Positions 44,099 to 63,030 of a stretch of DNA of 64,000 nt are shown here, in pieces (position 1 is the first letter of the stretch; each line of letters starts with the position of its first letter). The DNA is from Paratrimastix pyriformis (taxonomy: Eukaryota; Preaxostyla; Paratrimastigidae). The stretch is taken from assembly GCA_027972325.1 (NCBI GenBank), contig JAPMOS010000059.1:167789-231788 (forward strand), in the 5' to 3' direction. Below the pieces are notes generated by a model. It was not told where the DNA came from. It saw only the letters and a list, made by a program, of their open reading frames with translations, and ran no database searches. The position numbers and the translations under genes are program-made.

Positions 44099-44951
44099 AT
44101 GTCCAGTTTTGTGTATCCGCCGTTCTTCCACCTTCCGCCATTCTTCACGTCAGTGTTTGTCCTTGGATCGACGGATGATCTCACACATTTGGATTTTTGT
44201 GCCACCAGACTGCAGGAGGTCCTGGCAACCCGCCAAAAGCAGCTTCAACAGTGGGGGGAACTTGTGTTGGCGTATGCGAAATTTCACAAAATCACCTCAG
44301 TCTGTGTCTTTGGAGAAGGATTGCAAACTTGTCAGACGCGATCTCCACCAACAGATTGACCTTCGGCAACTTGATACGATTCCGCTCTTCCGGAACGATG
44401 CTATCCACAGTCTGTGACACTCTTTCGTCGACACATCGCGACTGGGTCCCAATCGTAGGGAGAGTCCCTCTTGACATGGCCAGACTAATCATCGACAGTT
44501 TGGTCCCTTCAGGTCGGCCTTTCCCGCACTGATCTTCATCTTTTTCCTTGCAAAGGCCACGGATCCTGGGTCGACCGCGAAAAGATTCATTGTGTGATCA
44601 CTTGGAGAACTCCTGCTGACTGGGGTGTTATCCTATCGAAGTGGGTCTGTTCTCGTCTCCCTCCCCACCACCGCGATCTCAGCTTCACCTACTCACCCCA
44701 CACAGGTGGACGCAAACGGTCATCATGGTCAAGTCTTTACCCTCTTCGAATTGCTCTCGGGTGACGACACTCAGGCCGAAGGTTTGCGCACCATTTCGTT
44801 TCCATCATTGATTCCTTGTCTCCTGGGCGTAGAGTTTCACGGCCTCGACCCGAGCGTTTTCCGGCAGGCCCTCGCAGCGCTCGCCCAGGATGGGAAGGCG
44901 ACTGTGTTCCAGGGTAGCGATCCATCTGCTGACGGTGTCAAGTTTTTGTAG
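44099..44951 (+). CDS. VPS25: ESCRT-II subunit VPS25
   Basis: Bridges ESCRT-II to ESCRT-III at endosomes during ubiquitin-dependent sorting. Seven small exons, all phases closing: 44099-44148, 44209-44299, 44355-44409, 44459-44512, 44556-44644, 44706-44781, 44833-44951; 177 aa, the usual length. Landmarks of the two winged helices: PPFFTLQ...TRQKQLQQW at the start (PPxF/Y motif region), LFRNDAIHRRVPLDMARLII, ITWRTPADWGVILSKW, GQVFTLFELLSGDDT, EFHGLDPSVFRQAL, and the C-terminal GVKFL. Donors are GTCAGT, GTCTGT, GTCTGT, GTCGGC, GTCTGT and GTTTGC; introns are only 43-61 nt. No single frame covers it, so ORF-only annotation would miss the gene. Confidence 0.93.
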
Positions 44952-45177
44952 AGTTGTGGAATTTTCCTCTGTTCCCCAGCGGTTGGCATGGGGCAGGGTC
45001 AGGGTCAGGCGGGGCAGCCAGCGGATCCAAGGATCGAATGTGCCGGCCAGGCCGGCTGCCCCGTTTGACGGCGCGTGCCTCACCCGGTTGACGAGAAGAA
45101 TGGCGGGTTCGCCAGTCGTCCGGTGTTCAGACTGTTTCGAGGAGTATCCAATTAGTTCATTTTTGGGTTTGTTGCAG

Positions 45178-45918
45178 AGCCAAAACTCGCCCCCATTCCT
45201 CTTCAGATGTTGTCCCACAGGACATCCTAATTGGCGACTATTCTTACTTTTTTTCTTGTGCCAAGTGTGGGTTTTCCCGCCGCCCTGTTTTCGAATACGT
45301 TAAACCGCGATGGTCTTCTCTTTCGATGGTTCCCATTTTCCCCGTCACACCTTTGGCATCAAAGGGCCGAAATTGTTCGGACTGCTCTTCTAAACCTGCC
45401 TGGGCCATCTGTTTTGGCCAAAGAAGTGATTGATTTCATCGACAAGAAGTGGGATTCGCTGTGCCACCTCCGGGAACGTCTGCGGTGTGGCCGATCCGAT
45501 CGTCTGAACCCCAAATGTTAGGTTCCTCTGGCTGGCAGGCCTGCGTGACGATTGAGCTTTTGAACAACCCGCGATTGTTTCGGAGTACCTTTGCGGAGGA
45601 TGGCGCGAATGGTTTGTGCCCCCTCTCCCTCGTCTCCCTCGTCTCCCTCGTCTCCCTCGTCTCCCTCGTCTCACGCAGTCCTCCCTTCCTTGTGGGCGTC
45701 CAGGCCGGTTTACCCTGACAGAATATGGCCGAAGTCTGGCGTTCTCACAACCCCGCTCTTCTCATGCCTCTCGATCGCGAACAGACGGTGACCACTCGCC
45801 ACCCAATACTCAGCTCCGCTCTACTCATGGAGTTAGTCTGTGGCAGAGTGTTTCCATTTTTGATGATCGTCTCGTGTTTACTTCTCCGGGGCAGGCCTCC
45901 GAGAGCTTAAAGGCTTGA
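45178..45918 (+). CDS. ASH2-like winged-helix protein (5' end unresolved)
   Basis: Exons 45178-45312, 45365-45477, 45522-45611, 45704-45918 close in phase; an earlier exon with a start near 45100 is likely. Exon 1 here has a C-x2-C (FSCAKCGF) that may belong to a zinc ribbon or atypical PHD. Then comes KPRW-AEIVRTALLNL, with the Trp codon split by the intron, an acidic/hydrophobic helix FIDKKWDSLC, and GRFTLTEYGRSLA. This order resembles the atypical PHD plus winged-helix module of ASH2/ASH2L, a COMPASS H3K4-methylation subunit. No SPRY domain follows before the stop. Donors are GTCTTC, GTCTGC and GTTTGT. Intron 4 holds a CGTCTCCCT repeat. Confidence 0.5.
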
Positions 45919-46019
45919 GTGGGGGCACGATGGAGGAAAAGGTCTTGTCGTCAGGATCGACCATGCCATCATCTTGCGTGTAGCCCCAGGGTGCGTCACG
46001 CCATTCACTGAACTCACAG

Positions 46020-47292
46020 ATGAACACCGACGAGCCTGCGGCCTCCATGTACGAAGACGATTTGCGCTCCCTGCTGACGCAGCCGTACAAGGTCGATCCT
46101 CGCGCTCGGGTGCCCGCTCTTTTTGTGTTCCGCGCTCACCTCCATCCCGGCTTCCACGCTGTCTCTGGGATCCTGTCCACAGACGACCGTCGTGGGGGGT
46201 CATGTCCGTGTGTGCCCCTGGGGTCCGCTGGGGACTGCTCCATCTGCTGCCCTCAGCAACAGCGCCAATGCCCAGCTTGGCAGCTGCACCAAGGGGTTTT
46301 TTACCATTCCCTGCGACTCGGGGGCCATCCAGCACGACCAAGAACGCATGCAGGAACTGATGGCTCAGACGGTCCCCGAGGTTCATTGGACCTTCTCCCC
46401 CGACCTCGGCGCACAACCACAGTCCCCATCGCCATCGGCGATCTCCTCTCATTCACCGTCACCATCGTTCGGCTTCCAGACGGTTACAGCCTCGATCGGA
46501 GCCCCCACACCCAGCCACCCCGCCGTCCATTGCACTCCCACCTCCATGCATTCGGCGGACAGCACCATCCCTCCCCCTGCCGTTCCTACCGAGCCCGCCC
46601 AGCCCAGGGCGCCCGCGCCACCACTCGCGCGACCTCCGGCGAAAATTCAGGACCCCCCGCCAACTTCTTTTGAAGAACAAAATGGTTCCCCGTCGGTTGA
46701 GGTGCCGCCTCCTCCTCAAAATCCACCCACCCCGCCACCCCGAGACGCCTCATGCGCGGCACTGCGAAGGCGGCTCGGCAAAGAGTTGGGCCACCTGGGG
46801 AGTTCGGCTTCCCTCAGCGAGTTGCTGACCACAAGTGGCACACCGCGCACTCGGACTCGGGATCCAGGTGCCAGCGCCAGCTGCCCCCGGCCGGCCCCGA
46901 GTCGGGTGCCAAGCTCTCCCACGACCCAAGCCTCCTGCTCTTTGTCTTTTGCCGCCACACAATCCACTGCCTCAAGGAGCACCACGTGCACCACAATTAC
47001 TGCAACAACCAGCGCCGCTGTCTCCTCCCCGCAGCCTTTGCCAGCAGAGACTCGACACGGCCCAGCTCCGGCGCCGTGGGGATCGACCCCCGAGGGTGGC
47101 GGATCGACCCCCGATGAGCCTCTTCTATTACTGGGGGCACCCCCCGAGGAGTCGACATCTCTTCGATTGATGTGGCTTTTCCAGCAGGTTTCCGACCCGT
47201 GCCGGTGCCGCACAACAACTTGGTCTGCCCCCCCCCCCCCCCCCCCCCCCCCGTCGTCTCTCCCCTTCCGGCTTCTCTCCCACCCTCTTTGA
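46020..47292 (+). CDS. Pro/Ser/Thr-rich protein
   Basis: Exons 46020-46091 and 46183-47292 (donor GTCGAT, phase 0), about 393 aa. The N-terminus MNTDEPAASMYEDDLRSLL and the block GSCTKGFFTIPCDSG to VPEVHWTFSPDL look folded; the rest is Pro/Ser/Thr-rich and probably disordered. The frame ends by running through a poly-C tract (47,227-47,252), so the true 3' end may be earlier, for instance at a GTTTCC near 47,189. No family recognised. Confidence 0.45.
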
Positions 47293-48274
47293 CCCCTTCT
47301 GCCCCGCTCACACCCTCCTTGTATGCCTTCACTGAGATCACGTGATGAGGGAGAAACGGAGGCTCAACTTTGGGTGAGGGCCTTACCATGAATGTCATTT
47401 CTCCCATGTCTGGGGTTGACATGAACTGCCCGGCACGTTGTGCCTTAACACGGGGGAACCGCCACTGGATCGACACCGGACCTGCCTGTGCCCCCTTGTC
47501 ACGATCCTGACGCATGGCGCCAATGTGCATAAAAGGTCCGTTTGAAGCCCTGCCTACCATGCCGCTCGCTCTCTCTCTCTCTCTCTCTCTCTATTCCGGA
47601 AAACCGAGCCACCGGGGCCCGTAAAAGGGGAAAGGGGGGGAGAAAGGAAAATCACCCTCTCTCATATTCCGGAAACCGAGCCACCGGGGCCCGTAAAAGG
47701 GAACACGAGAAAGACCGAAATCACCCAAGACACAAAAAGGGAAAACAAAAGGGAGGGAGGACCCCACCACCCCGCACACCCCTTAACGGGCGCGCACGAG
47801 ATCTCTCTCTCTCTCTCTCCCTGATCCCGGATGTAAACGCCATGACTCACTTGCACACCTCCCTGTGCGTGTCTGTGTTTGATTTTTTGCGAGTCATCAT
47901 TTTGTGATTTTTGTTCGCCACCGACCCCAAGTTCGCTCAAGTTGTGCGTCATTGGAGACCCTTTCTGTCCGATTGATCAGCCCCTTTGCTCCACACACAC
48001 ACACACACACCCTCTTGGCTTCTCTGCCCCTCCTAACCCTAACCCGGTTTCTCTCCCCCCGGCTTCTTCTTCATCCCCCCCTCCTCCCCCCCCCCCCCCC
48101 CACTATACACTCGCAAACATACAATCGTACGCCCGCATACTGTTCTATTTCCCCATTTGTATGTCAGCCACCACACACAACACGTGCGCACGCAGCACCC
48201 CCAGAACAAGCACACAACAGACTACACACGACCACATTACTCTCCTTGCTGCCTATCCTGGTCTGGTGTAGTGA
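47293..48274. other. Intergenic region with CT tracts and a short direct repeat
   Basis: Contains (CT)n at 47,572-47,592, a direct repeat (CCGAGCCACCGGGG... at about 47,606 and 47,679), a second CT run at about 47,802-47,819, CACACA at about 47,993-48,010, and CCTAACCCTAACCC at about 48,035, two telomere-type units. No gene supported. Confidence 0.55.
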
Positions 48275-49391
48275 ATGTCAAGGGTCCTCGCACGAGCGGG
48301 TCGTGTCGCATCACGCGCAATGGCGCACGGGCGATATTCACGCGGGGCCCAGCCAGCCTCGCGTTTCGGCAGCCGTATTGCCGGAAGCTCAACCGACTCG
48401 CTCGAACCTGCCCAACCCTTTGCCCGCACAGAAGGGGGACAGAACCGCACACGAGGAAGACTCGCCTTGCGCTCACCTACCATGTGGACCCTTATCTCCA
48501 CGGAAGAGTTCCACCCCACACAAGTGGGGGCATCTGGCCCCCCGCTCGCCACCCGATGACACTTCCCGGCGCGCATCCCGGGCCCTGTTTGCCACCACCG
48601 CCGATAGGGCAGCAGAGGTGATTCCAGAAGGAGCCACTCCGCCGTTGGCTGCCTCCCCTCCGCCGTCTCGCCCTCAGCGTAAACGAACCGCTGGTGTTCC
48701 CCCAGACACCCGGCATGCTGCCGCCACGGCCTCGCAACTGTCTGGGGACCCCGCCGAGCCGGTCGGGGGCGACGATGGTGGAGACCAGTCCCGAAAACGG
48801 CGCCGCAAGAAGGCGGTCCTCCAAAGCGTCGAGGATCACATCGCCGAGCTGCTTGACCTGGGTCTGTGCACTCCCCCAATCTGGCCGCCGATCTCGCCTT
48901 TTTCTGTGCTTCACCTGGCTGGGCAGCCGAGGAGGCCGACGCCGGCCCGAGCAACATTGAGGATTTGGAATGTCTGTCCCGAGGGGTGGTACCCCCAGCA
49001 CGATCACTCTCCCTTTTTTCGGCGGGCAGCGGGCGATACATGTGTCGTCTTCTCGAAGCTCGAGTACCACCGCGCTCTGGCTACGGCCCTGGATGCGCGG
49101 GTGGCATCGTATGCCCACCTTCTGGTCGCCCACATGGAGGCCCTTGATCGGGCCTCCGATCAACCCGCTGCGTCGCCCTCTCTCCCGACCCCTTCACCTT
49201 CGCCTTCACCGCCATCCGCCCCGACACCGGAGCCTCCAACTCGCAAAACACCCATTTCCTCCGTCACCGAAAGGGAAAAGGAAGCACTTCCTTGTCCAAA
49301 ACCGACGACCTCGAAGAGGAGGGGCGCCCCAAACTCCCGCAAGCAGGTGTCGGACACGAGCAGCTCCGATGAGGGGAGTAGCAGCGGATGA
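48275..49391 (+). CDS. Pro/Ser-rich protein with helical centre
   Basis: The exons 48927-48971 and 49030-49391 join in phase to an upstream exon ending 48861 (donors GTCTGT and GTCTGT). The 5' end is a guess: ATGTCAAGG at 48275-48283 followed by a GTCCTC donor and an acceptor at 48356 would give 306 aa. A basic patch (RKRRRKKA) is followed by helices VEDHIAELLDLAEEAD and LEYHRALATALDARVASYAH; the tail is Ser/Pro-rich. No family recognised. A nuclear role is only suggested by the basic patch. Confidence 0.45.
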
Positions 49392-49566
49392 GAATTTAAC
49401 CATTGTAAAATTTTAATACCCTTTTTTCCATTCTCGGTCTCGGCCAAGACGCCGCCCGCACTGAATCTCCCGAGTCCGGCGAGCCTGCGACTGCATCTCC
49501 CACGACGAAATAGACTCTGCCCTTTTTCGAACACCAGATCCCACGAGCAACACGAAGACCGCTCGA

Positions 49567-56410
<6,844 letters not shown>

Positions 56411-56582
56411 CATGCCAGGGCCATCCATCCAAGGTGCATTGCGGGGCGAGAGCAATCGATTGGATCGCTTGCTCCCCCTCTTTTCTTCCCCCCCTCATTC
56501 GTATTCGTATTTATTCTTGATGGTGGATGAGCCTCAGATTCTTGGCCATCGTTGCTACCGGCCCCAACACGGACGAACGCTC

Positions 56583-57494
56583 TTAGAATTCTCCGCTGGA
56601 AAACTGCGGCTTCTCGCCGCTCCTTCTCGAGACGGTGCTCCACTGGCCCTTCCCGTCGCCCGTCTGCCAGGAGGGGTGCCGCCACCCACGTGAGAAACTG
56701 GAGGCGCCGAGGCGAGAGCAGACCGTCCAGGTGCCGCCCCACGAGACCCCACCGTCTTGGCCGCTGCTGGCGCCACCGCCGCCACTGACAAAGCCACCGC
56801 CACTTCCGCCGCCACTGACAAAGCCACCGCCACTTCCTCCGCCGCCGGAAGCAAATCCTCCGGAAGAGCTGCCCCCGGTCCCACCCGAGCTCACGGCTGC
56901 CCCACCCGTTCCTCCGGCGCGTCCGCTGCCCACCCAAACCCTAGAAACGAAAGGCGCGCGGGGTCAGTGAGAGTAACGAATGGGCCTCAGACCCCTGGCC
57001 CGTAGAGGATCCTCGCCGCCCACCAGATGAAGACCCGAATGACCCTGCACCGGCCCCTGCCCAGGGACCTATGCCCGACGCCAGCTGTGGCAGAGTCGAA
57101 AAGGGGGGGAGGACAGACCAGCCGGGGGAGGATAGTAACCTGCGCCGCCCCAAGACCAGGGGCCATACCCCCACGATGGATATCCGCCATAGCCACCCCA
57201 AGCCCAAGGCATGCCGAATCCCATTCCGTAGGCTGCCCAGGGGCCACCGTAATACATGGCATACTGTCAGCGGAGTATTTGTCGTTATGATGGACAGAGG
57301 TGGAAGTTCAAAGACTCAGACCTGCATCCAAGGAGGGTATTGCGGATACCCACCGAACTCAGGAGGCGGGGGTTGGAACCGAGGCGAGTTGCCCGAGGAG
57401 GAGGTGGCCTCACGGCCTTGACTGCCCGATGATGCAGCAGAAGCTGTGGCTTGAAGAACAACAAAAGGGTCATCGGCGACTCCTGGATCGCATC
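56583..57494 (-). CDS. Gly/Tyr-rich low-complexity protein (5' end missing)
   Basis: Minus-strand exons 57494-57322, 57263-57119, 57068-56993, 56940-56583 join in phase (donors GTCTGA, GTCTGT, GTCTGA). The translation starts with a Ser/Pro region (FQPPPPEFGGYPQYPPWMQ), then a Tyr/Trp/Gly-rich stretch (MYYGGPWAAYGMGFG, GGYGGYPSWGYG) and Gly/Ser repeats (SGGGFVSGGG). Composition resembles prion-like tails of RNA-binding proteins, but no RRM or other folded domain is in view. The start codon lies upstream of 57,494 and was not resolved. Tail-to-tail with kinesin-5. Confidence 0.5.
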
Positions 57495-57521
57495 CTACAA
57501 GGTTGGCGGCCAATGTAGGAG

Positions 57522-58053
57522 ATGCACATTCCGGTTTCGTACAAACCAAGATCTGATGCCAAGGCAAAGGTCCAGAGAAACAAGAAAGCAAAAACTCTGA
57601 TTTTCACCATCCGAGCGAGCGCGAGAATCTGCAGACGGCTACATCGCGTCGTCTACAAGTTGACAACAGTGCCACAGCAGGGGAACACCGCCTGGTCGCA
57701 TAAAACGGTTGCGCCGTGCCTGTGGGAGGGTGCTGCCAGAACAACAGAACCCATTCAGCGGTCCTGCTTGCCCCAAGGACTCGTTTCCTCCGTTCTACGA
57801 AGCTTTCCTCAAACTCGACCAATCCTCAAGCGCCTTCTCGTTTGCAGTGAGCCATCCCGCCGATTTTCCCATTCCCAGCACCGCTCAAAACACAACAAAT
57901 ATTGCTAACCTCCCCGAAGAAGAAGTTCTGGCCCAACGACAGTGGGAAGCCGACGACGAGAAGCGTTGCAATCAGTATTTTGAGACACATCCTGGCACAC
58001 CATCTGCGGTCCGTGTGAACCATCTTTCCCCGAAACGGTTGCACCTTTTTTGA
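57522..58053 (+). CDS. Hypothetical protein, plus strand
   Basis: A start (MHIPVSYKPRSDAKAK) with a GTCCAG donor, then a coding-like frame to TGA at 58051-58053: CPKDSFPPFYEAFLKLDQSS, LPEEEVLAQRQWEADDEKRC, QYFETHPGTPSA. I could not join the two in phase, so one exon or an indel is missing. No family recognised. Confidence 0.35.
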
Positions 58054-58082
58054 TGAGATAGGAGCTTGATCCCAACCGAATC

Positions 58083-61000
58083 ATGTCACGAGGTCTCTTC
58101 ACTGCCGGCGACATGCCCGGCTCCTCCGCCAGTCACGCCACCCCGCGGGCGGAGGCCCCAGGGGCTCTTGCGGCCATCTCTCCTCTGGATCCATTTGGGA
58201 CATCAGATGCATCACTCTTCTCGGGGATCTCGGGGAGTCCCTCGCCTTCCGGCTGTCCTGCACCCCGCCGCCAGGTTGCCCCCCACCAGCAGGTCCGGGC
58301 TGGGGCGCACCAAACGGGCTCATTCGATTCTTCCGCTTTGTGCTCGTCCCATCACACAAAGCAGGCCCCTCGCATGGCTACGTCTTCCTTGTCCCTCTCC
58401 GTCTCGCCACGCGAACTCGAAGGTGCCCCACGACCAGCCGCCCCGCAGACGCCAGGCTCCGGGAGCCCACTAAGGACCGAGCCCCACCAGCACCACCAGC
58501 ACCGCCATTCTCAATCGCCCCCAGATGCGCCTGGGGCGGCGCCTGCCACCCCACCCGACAGGTCGCAGCGTGCCGACGCAGAAGCTGCCGGAGCTTCCCC
58601 GACAGCGGCCGTCGCCCAGGTTGGGTGGGGTCTGCGCCCACCTCTCCCCAACTTCGACCACATCTCCCCTCTTGCCGGTTTCTCGTCGCAGGCGAGGCCC
58701 CGTCAGTCGACCTGTCACTCCGCTCGGGCGAGGTGGTCCTGATGGACCCCTCGTCGCTCTCCCCCATGCGGCCCTCTGGGGTCTCCGTGCTTGGGCCCAG
58801 CCCCACCACCCCCACGCCAACGCCTGGCCGCACTCCCCGCTTTGCTCCTGGAACGCCATCACACTTCCCACCACCTGTTGCTGTCTCGACTCCTGGCGGA
58901 TTCAACTTTCCTCCCTCCCCCGTCCCGTCCCCGCGCCCCTCGTCTCCTTCGCTACCCTCGTCGGGGCACTCGGGCTGCTTGCCCTCTCTTGGGGCTCTGC
59001 GGATCTCCGGCGACTCTTCCCGGTCTGTCCTCGCGGCAACGACCCCTGCCCGTCCCACCTGCCCTTCCCCGACCTCGGTTTCGCCGCCCGTCCACGCCTT
59101 TGCTCGTCTCACCGCTCTTCACTCGACTACTCCTTCAGGATTAGCGGCGCAGCTGATTCGAGCGACCGCATCTCGACTGCCCCCCCCGAGCCGCCCACGA
59201 CAGGCCCTTCATCGCCCCCACCAACGGCCATCCCGGCTGCCCCCCGCGTGGCGGGCGGCTGCGCCGACTGGCCTGACCCACTGGCTGGCCAGAACCAGGG
59301 AAGGATGGAGCCTCCTTCGCCCCACCCACAGGCCCCCTCTGCGCTGCCCATGGCTCGCCAGACGGGGCGCGTCATGGAGGCGCCACCACAGCCTGCCGGG
59401 CCCCCGATAGGGCCGTGGGCATCTTGGCTCACAACCTCTCCCTCATCCGCAGCAGCAGCAGCAACGTCGGGCACCTTCGGGTCCAAGCCGCGGGACCCCG
59501 GGGACGTGAAGAGGAGCGACGATCCCATCTCAGCCCGGATCGTCGTCGGGCTGTCCTCTGGCGACCATCCCATCACCCCACTCGCGCAGGCATCTCTCGG
59601 AGTGGATTCTGGTGCGGAAGGTGAGACCCCCAGCGCCATCAGCCTCGTGGGAGTCACTCTCCCGTCGTTGGGGGAGGCTGCCCTGGACGCGGACGGGTCC
59701 CCTCGCCCGACTGGGACCTCACACCACGCCACCTCGCATCGCCACCACCACCACGCTCGTGGATCTGCATCTCCGTCGGCCCACCCAAACGGCACCAGTC
59801 CTGTCCCAACACCGCCCAGGCAACACCGTCTGGCTGCCGATGCCGCCCCGGGGATGTCCACCCTGGCGCCCATCTCCCCGCTGAGTTCCACCACCTCCCC
59901 CACCACCGAGGCCGAGCGCGGTGTCCCCCTCCGCCTCCCCACTCGGTTGGGCCCCTTGCCGAGCTCGAGCTCGGCCGACGAGCAGCCGCCCATCCCGCCG
60001 CTGCCCTCCTCGTCTTCGGCCACTCCACCCTCGTCGGCGTCTCCATCCCTGGGCGCCCGGCGCGGGGGAGGCGCCTCCTCTCCCGAAGCGAGCTCCTCTC
60101 CCCCAGTGAAGTCCAGCCATGCTGCCGTGAGCCCTGCCACCAGCACCCCACCGCAGACACATACACCCCAAGGAACCCCCCGCCCGCTGCCCGCTGCTTC
60201 GTTCGGAGCGGGCGGAGACCGCAGCACCATCGACACGCCAATTCCATCGCCGCCACGGACGCAGCTGCCGGCCGCCCGAGCACCCGTCGAGCCCTCTCCC
60301 GGCCCGCCGCACCCGCCACGTGAGGCCATCCGCGGGTCCACAATGGCTCCTGCTTTCCAGCCTTCTTTTGGTCAGCCTTCTTTGATGCGGCCCCAGTGGG
60401 CATCGACACCGCAGCTTCCGGGGTATCCCTACCCGCCGCAAGCCGACCAGCCCTCGCAGTCCTATCTGCCATTCCAGCCCTACCCGCCCCCGCCCTACCC
60501 GCCCTACCAACAACCCCCCCAGTTCTTCCAACAGCCTGCGGCAGGCACACCTTCGCCCTACCCGACCCCACTGTACGGGCCACCTCCTTCCCTCCTGACC
60601 ACTCCGCAGCATCTCCTGGCAGGGACCTTTGGCCCCGCCCCTGTTGGTTGTGCTCCGGCCACCTTTTTTTCTGCGCCCGTTCTTCTCACGCCCAGCCTGA
60701 TCAGCCGTGAGCAGCCCCTCTGGTTTGGACAGTTGGGGGCGCCCGTTTACTTGCAGCCTCCAGCCGCTCTTTCTCTCCACGGAGGATCTGCCGCCATCGA
60801 GTATCCCGTCCAGCCGCCTGTGACGACCCCCTCCACGCAGCAGCCCCAAGGCCCGAGTGAGCAGGAGCCTCCATTCGAGCCCCCTGCGTTGGCAGCCGGC
60901 ACGCGGCTGCAGCCAACCCAAGGGACGGATCAACCTCTGGGTGGCGCCATAGAACCCACTTCCAGCCTGAAGGTCCCTGCCCTCGTGCAACCCGAGGTGG

Positions 61001-62618
61001 CGCGCCCGGGACCACCTCTCTCTCCTGCCCTGGGTCCCCCACAACGTTCGACATCGCCGCTGCCACAGTCGCGCCCTCGTCAGGGCAGCCTGTCGCCTGG
61101 GCCCCTTGGGCATGTCTCCGGGCCCGCCGAGCATGCCTCTGCTGCTGACAAGAGCCGGCCCAGTGTCGAGCCGCTCGTGGTCGTCGCCGGCCCTCCAGCC
61201 CCATCGGTGGGTCTGCCTCCTGCTCGACGAGGCTCGGAGGTTCCCCTCGCCACTCACATCCACATCCACACCCACCTGAGCCCACCATCCGGCGGAGAGG
61301 CTCGGCCTTCGCGCCGCCGCCACCATCACAGTCCTTCCGTCGCCGTTCGCTGCCCCTTTTGCGTCGCGCGTGGCCTCTCACCGCATCACTCGCCCACAGC
61401 GAGCGCCACATCACACGGTCTCCACCAGGGCAGCGGGATCTCGGGGGCCGATGCGACCCCCGAAGGGGACGGAAAGGGCCGCCCCGTCTTTCTGAGCGTG
61501 GGCAGCATCGGCCCGCCGCAGTCAATTTCAATAGGCCACCTCCGCCCCGCAGAGTCAGCCGGGTCCTTGTCCTTGTCCGCTTCGGAGTATCTCGAAAGCA
61601 TTCCTCCCCGACCCCGCCTCCCCCCACCACCCACCACAACCGCCACCGCCACCACCAGCAGCAGCAGCCCGTGGAGCCGCCCCAAACTGCCGCGCTGCAA
61701 CCACCGGTGTCCGATTCTTCCATGGCCGCCGGTCGCCATGACCACCAACGACATCATCATCGCCGCCGCCACCACCATCACCCCTCCAATTCGCAGACGG
61801 AAGCCTTCGCCCCGTTGAGTCCCTCCCCTTTGGCTCGACCCCGAGCGACCCCGTCCACAACCGAGCCGCTCCTCGGCAGGCCCGAAATCGCCGCCCTCAT
61901 TCGCACTCAGCGCGAGCGTGAGGGGCTTCGCGCCTCACTGGCCACCCCGCAGCCTTCCCGGGAGCCCACAATTGTGCCGTGGTGGCGGCGGTCATACGCA
62001 TCGGGATTTCACCTCCCGTCCACGCCGCCACCTCCACCCGAATTGATGGGGTTCCGTCCTCAACTTCGGGCCTCTTCTCTGGGGCTCAGTCCTCCCGTCT
62101 CGCAGGCCCCTGAGACCGCGCCACACCATTCCCCGCCAAGCATCTCCAGAAACCCCATGGCCTCTGGTGCCACCGAAGGAGTTGGACATCTCTGCGACTC
62201 GTCGACTCGATTCTTGTTACACTCTTCCCTCGCGGCCCAGCGGATGGCGGCACTGCATCGGCTCCTCTCCGGGTCCGAGCAGAATCCGGCGATGAAGCCT
62301 CCATCGGCACCAGAAACCCCGCTCCCTTCACCGGCCGCTTCATCCCTGCCGTGCGTGCGCACGCCGCCTTCGCGGGTGTCCGGCTTGCATTCTCTGGTCT
62401 CTCTCCTCTCTCCAATCGACCCTCGCGTGTCCGCCTCCCCAGTCTCTCCCTTGGGTGCGACCGCTCCGTCGTTTCTGACCGCGCCCCTCCCACGGAGTCC
62501 CTTTCAGTCGATGTTTTCCCGGACCCTGTCTCCGGAAGGCAAACTCTCCACGCTGTTCCCCGCGACGATGCGCAGGGGTCGGGCGCTGTCGGCACCGCCG
62601 AGAGCTCTGGACAGGTGA
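58083..62618 (+). CDS. Very large Pro/Ser-rich protein
   Basis: Multi-exon. A first segment opens MSRGLFTAGDMPGSSASH (from 58083). A segment from an acceptor at about 58,692 to 59,021 reads GEAPSVDLSLRSGEVVLM. It joins by a GTCTGT intron (59,022-59,138) to the long frame 59,139-~61,480, and a further intron or shift leads to the frame ending at 62,618 (RPEIAALIRTQRERE, FQSMFSRTLSPEGKLSTLF). Almost wholly Pro/Ser/Ala/Thr with aromatic-proline repeats near 60,420-60,580 (PYPPQADQPSQSYLPFQPYP). No folded domain recognised. Long minus-strand Gly/Arg frames opposite are shadows. The last gene before the telomere. Confidence 0.5.
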
Positions 62619-62806
62619 GTTGATTGTTTTAACATCCCCCCCCCTCCCGAAGATGCCCGCTGATCCGGAGAAATCCGGTGACACGAAGTCCATCACCGAC
62701 TTGGAATGATTCCGCGAATAGTCTAGGTGGGAGAGTGAGTTTTTTGGGACCCAGGGAGCCGCAGTTCGAATCCGAACAGTGGGGTGATGTGGGGGAGAAA
62801 GAAGGG
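62619..62806. other. Gene-to-subtelomere transition
   Basis: 188 bases with a poly-C run and a GTTCGAATCCGAAC inverted repeat. No gene seen. Confidence 0.5.
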
Positions 62807-63030
62807 GTTGATGGATGCGGGTTGATGGATGCGGGTTGATGGATGCGGGTTGATGGATGCGGGTTGATGGATGCGGGTTGATGGATGCGGGTTGATGGAT
62901 GCGGGTTGATGGATGCGGGTTGATGGATGCGGGTTGATGGATGCGGGTTGATGGATGCGGGTTGATGGATGCGGGTTGATGGATGCGGGTTGATGGATGC
63001 GGGTTGATGGATGCGGGTTGATGGATGCGG
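62807..63030 (+). repeat. Subtelomeric 14-bp satellite GTTGATGGATGCGG
   Basis: Sixteen perfect copies in tandem (224 bases), abutting the next array without spacer. Confidence 0.95.

Noticed and set aside
59127-61329. Minus-strand frames of 404 and 536 codons
   Set aside because: Gly/Arg/Trp-rich antisense shadows of the Pro/Ser-rich plus-strand gene in GC-rich sequence.
62765-62785. tRNA-like B box (GTTCGAATCC) near the subtelomere
   Set aside because: No acceptor or anticodon stem could be folded; the match is part of a GTTCG/CGAAC inverted repeat.
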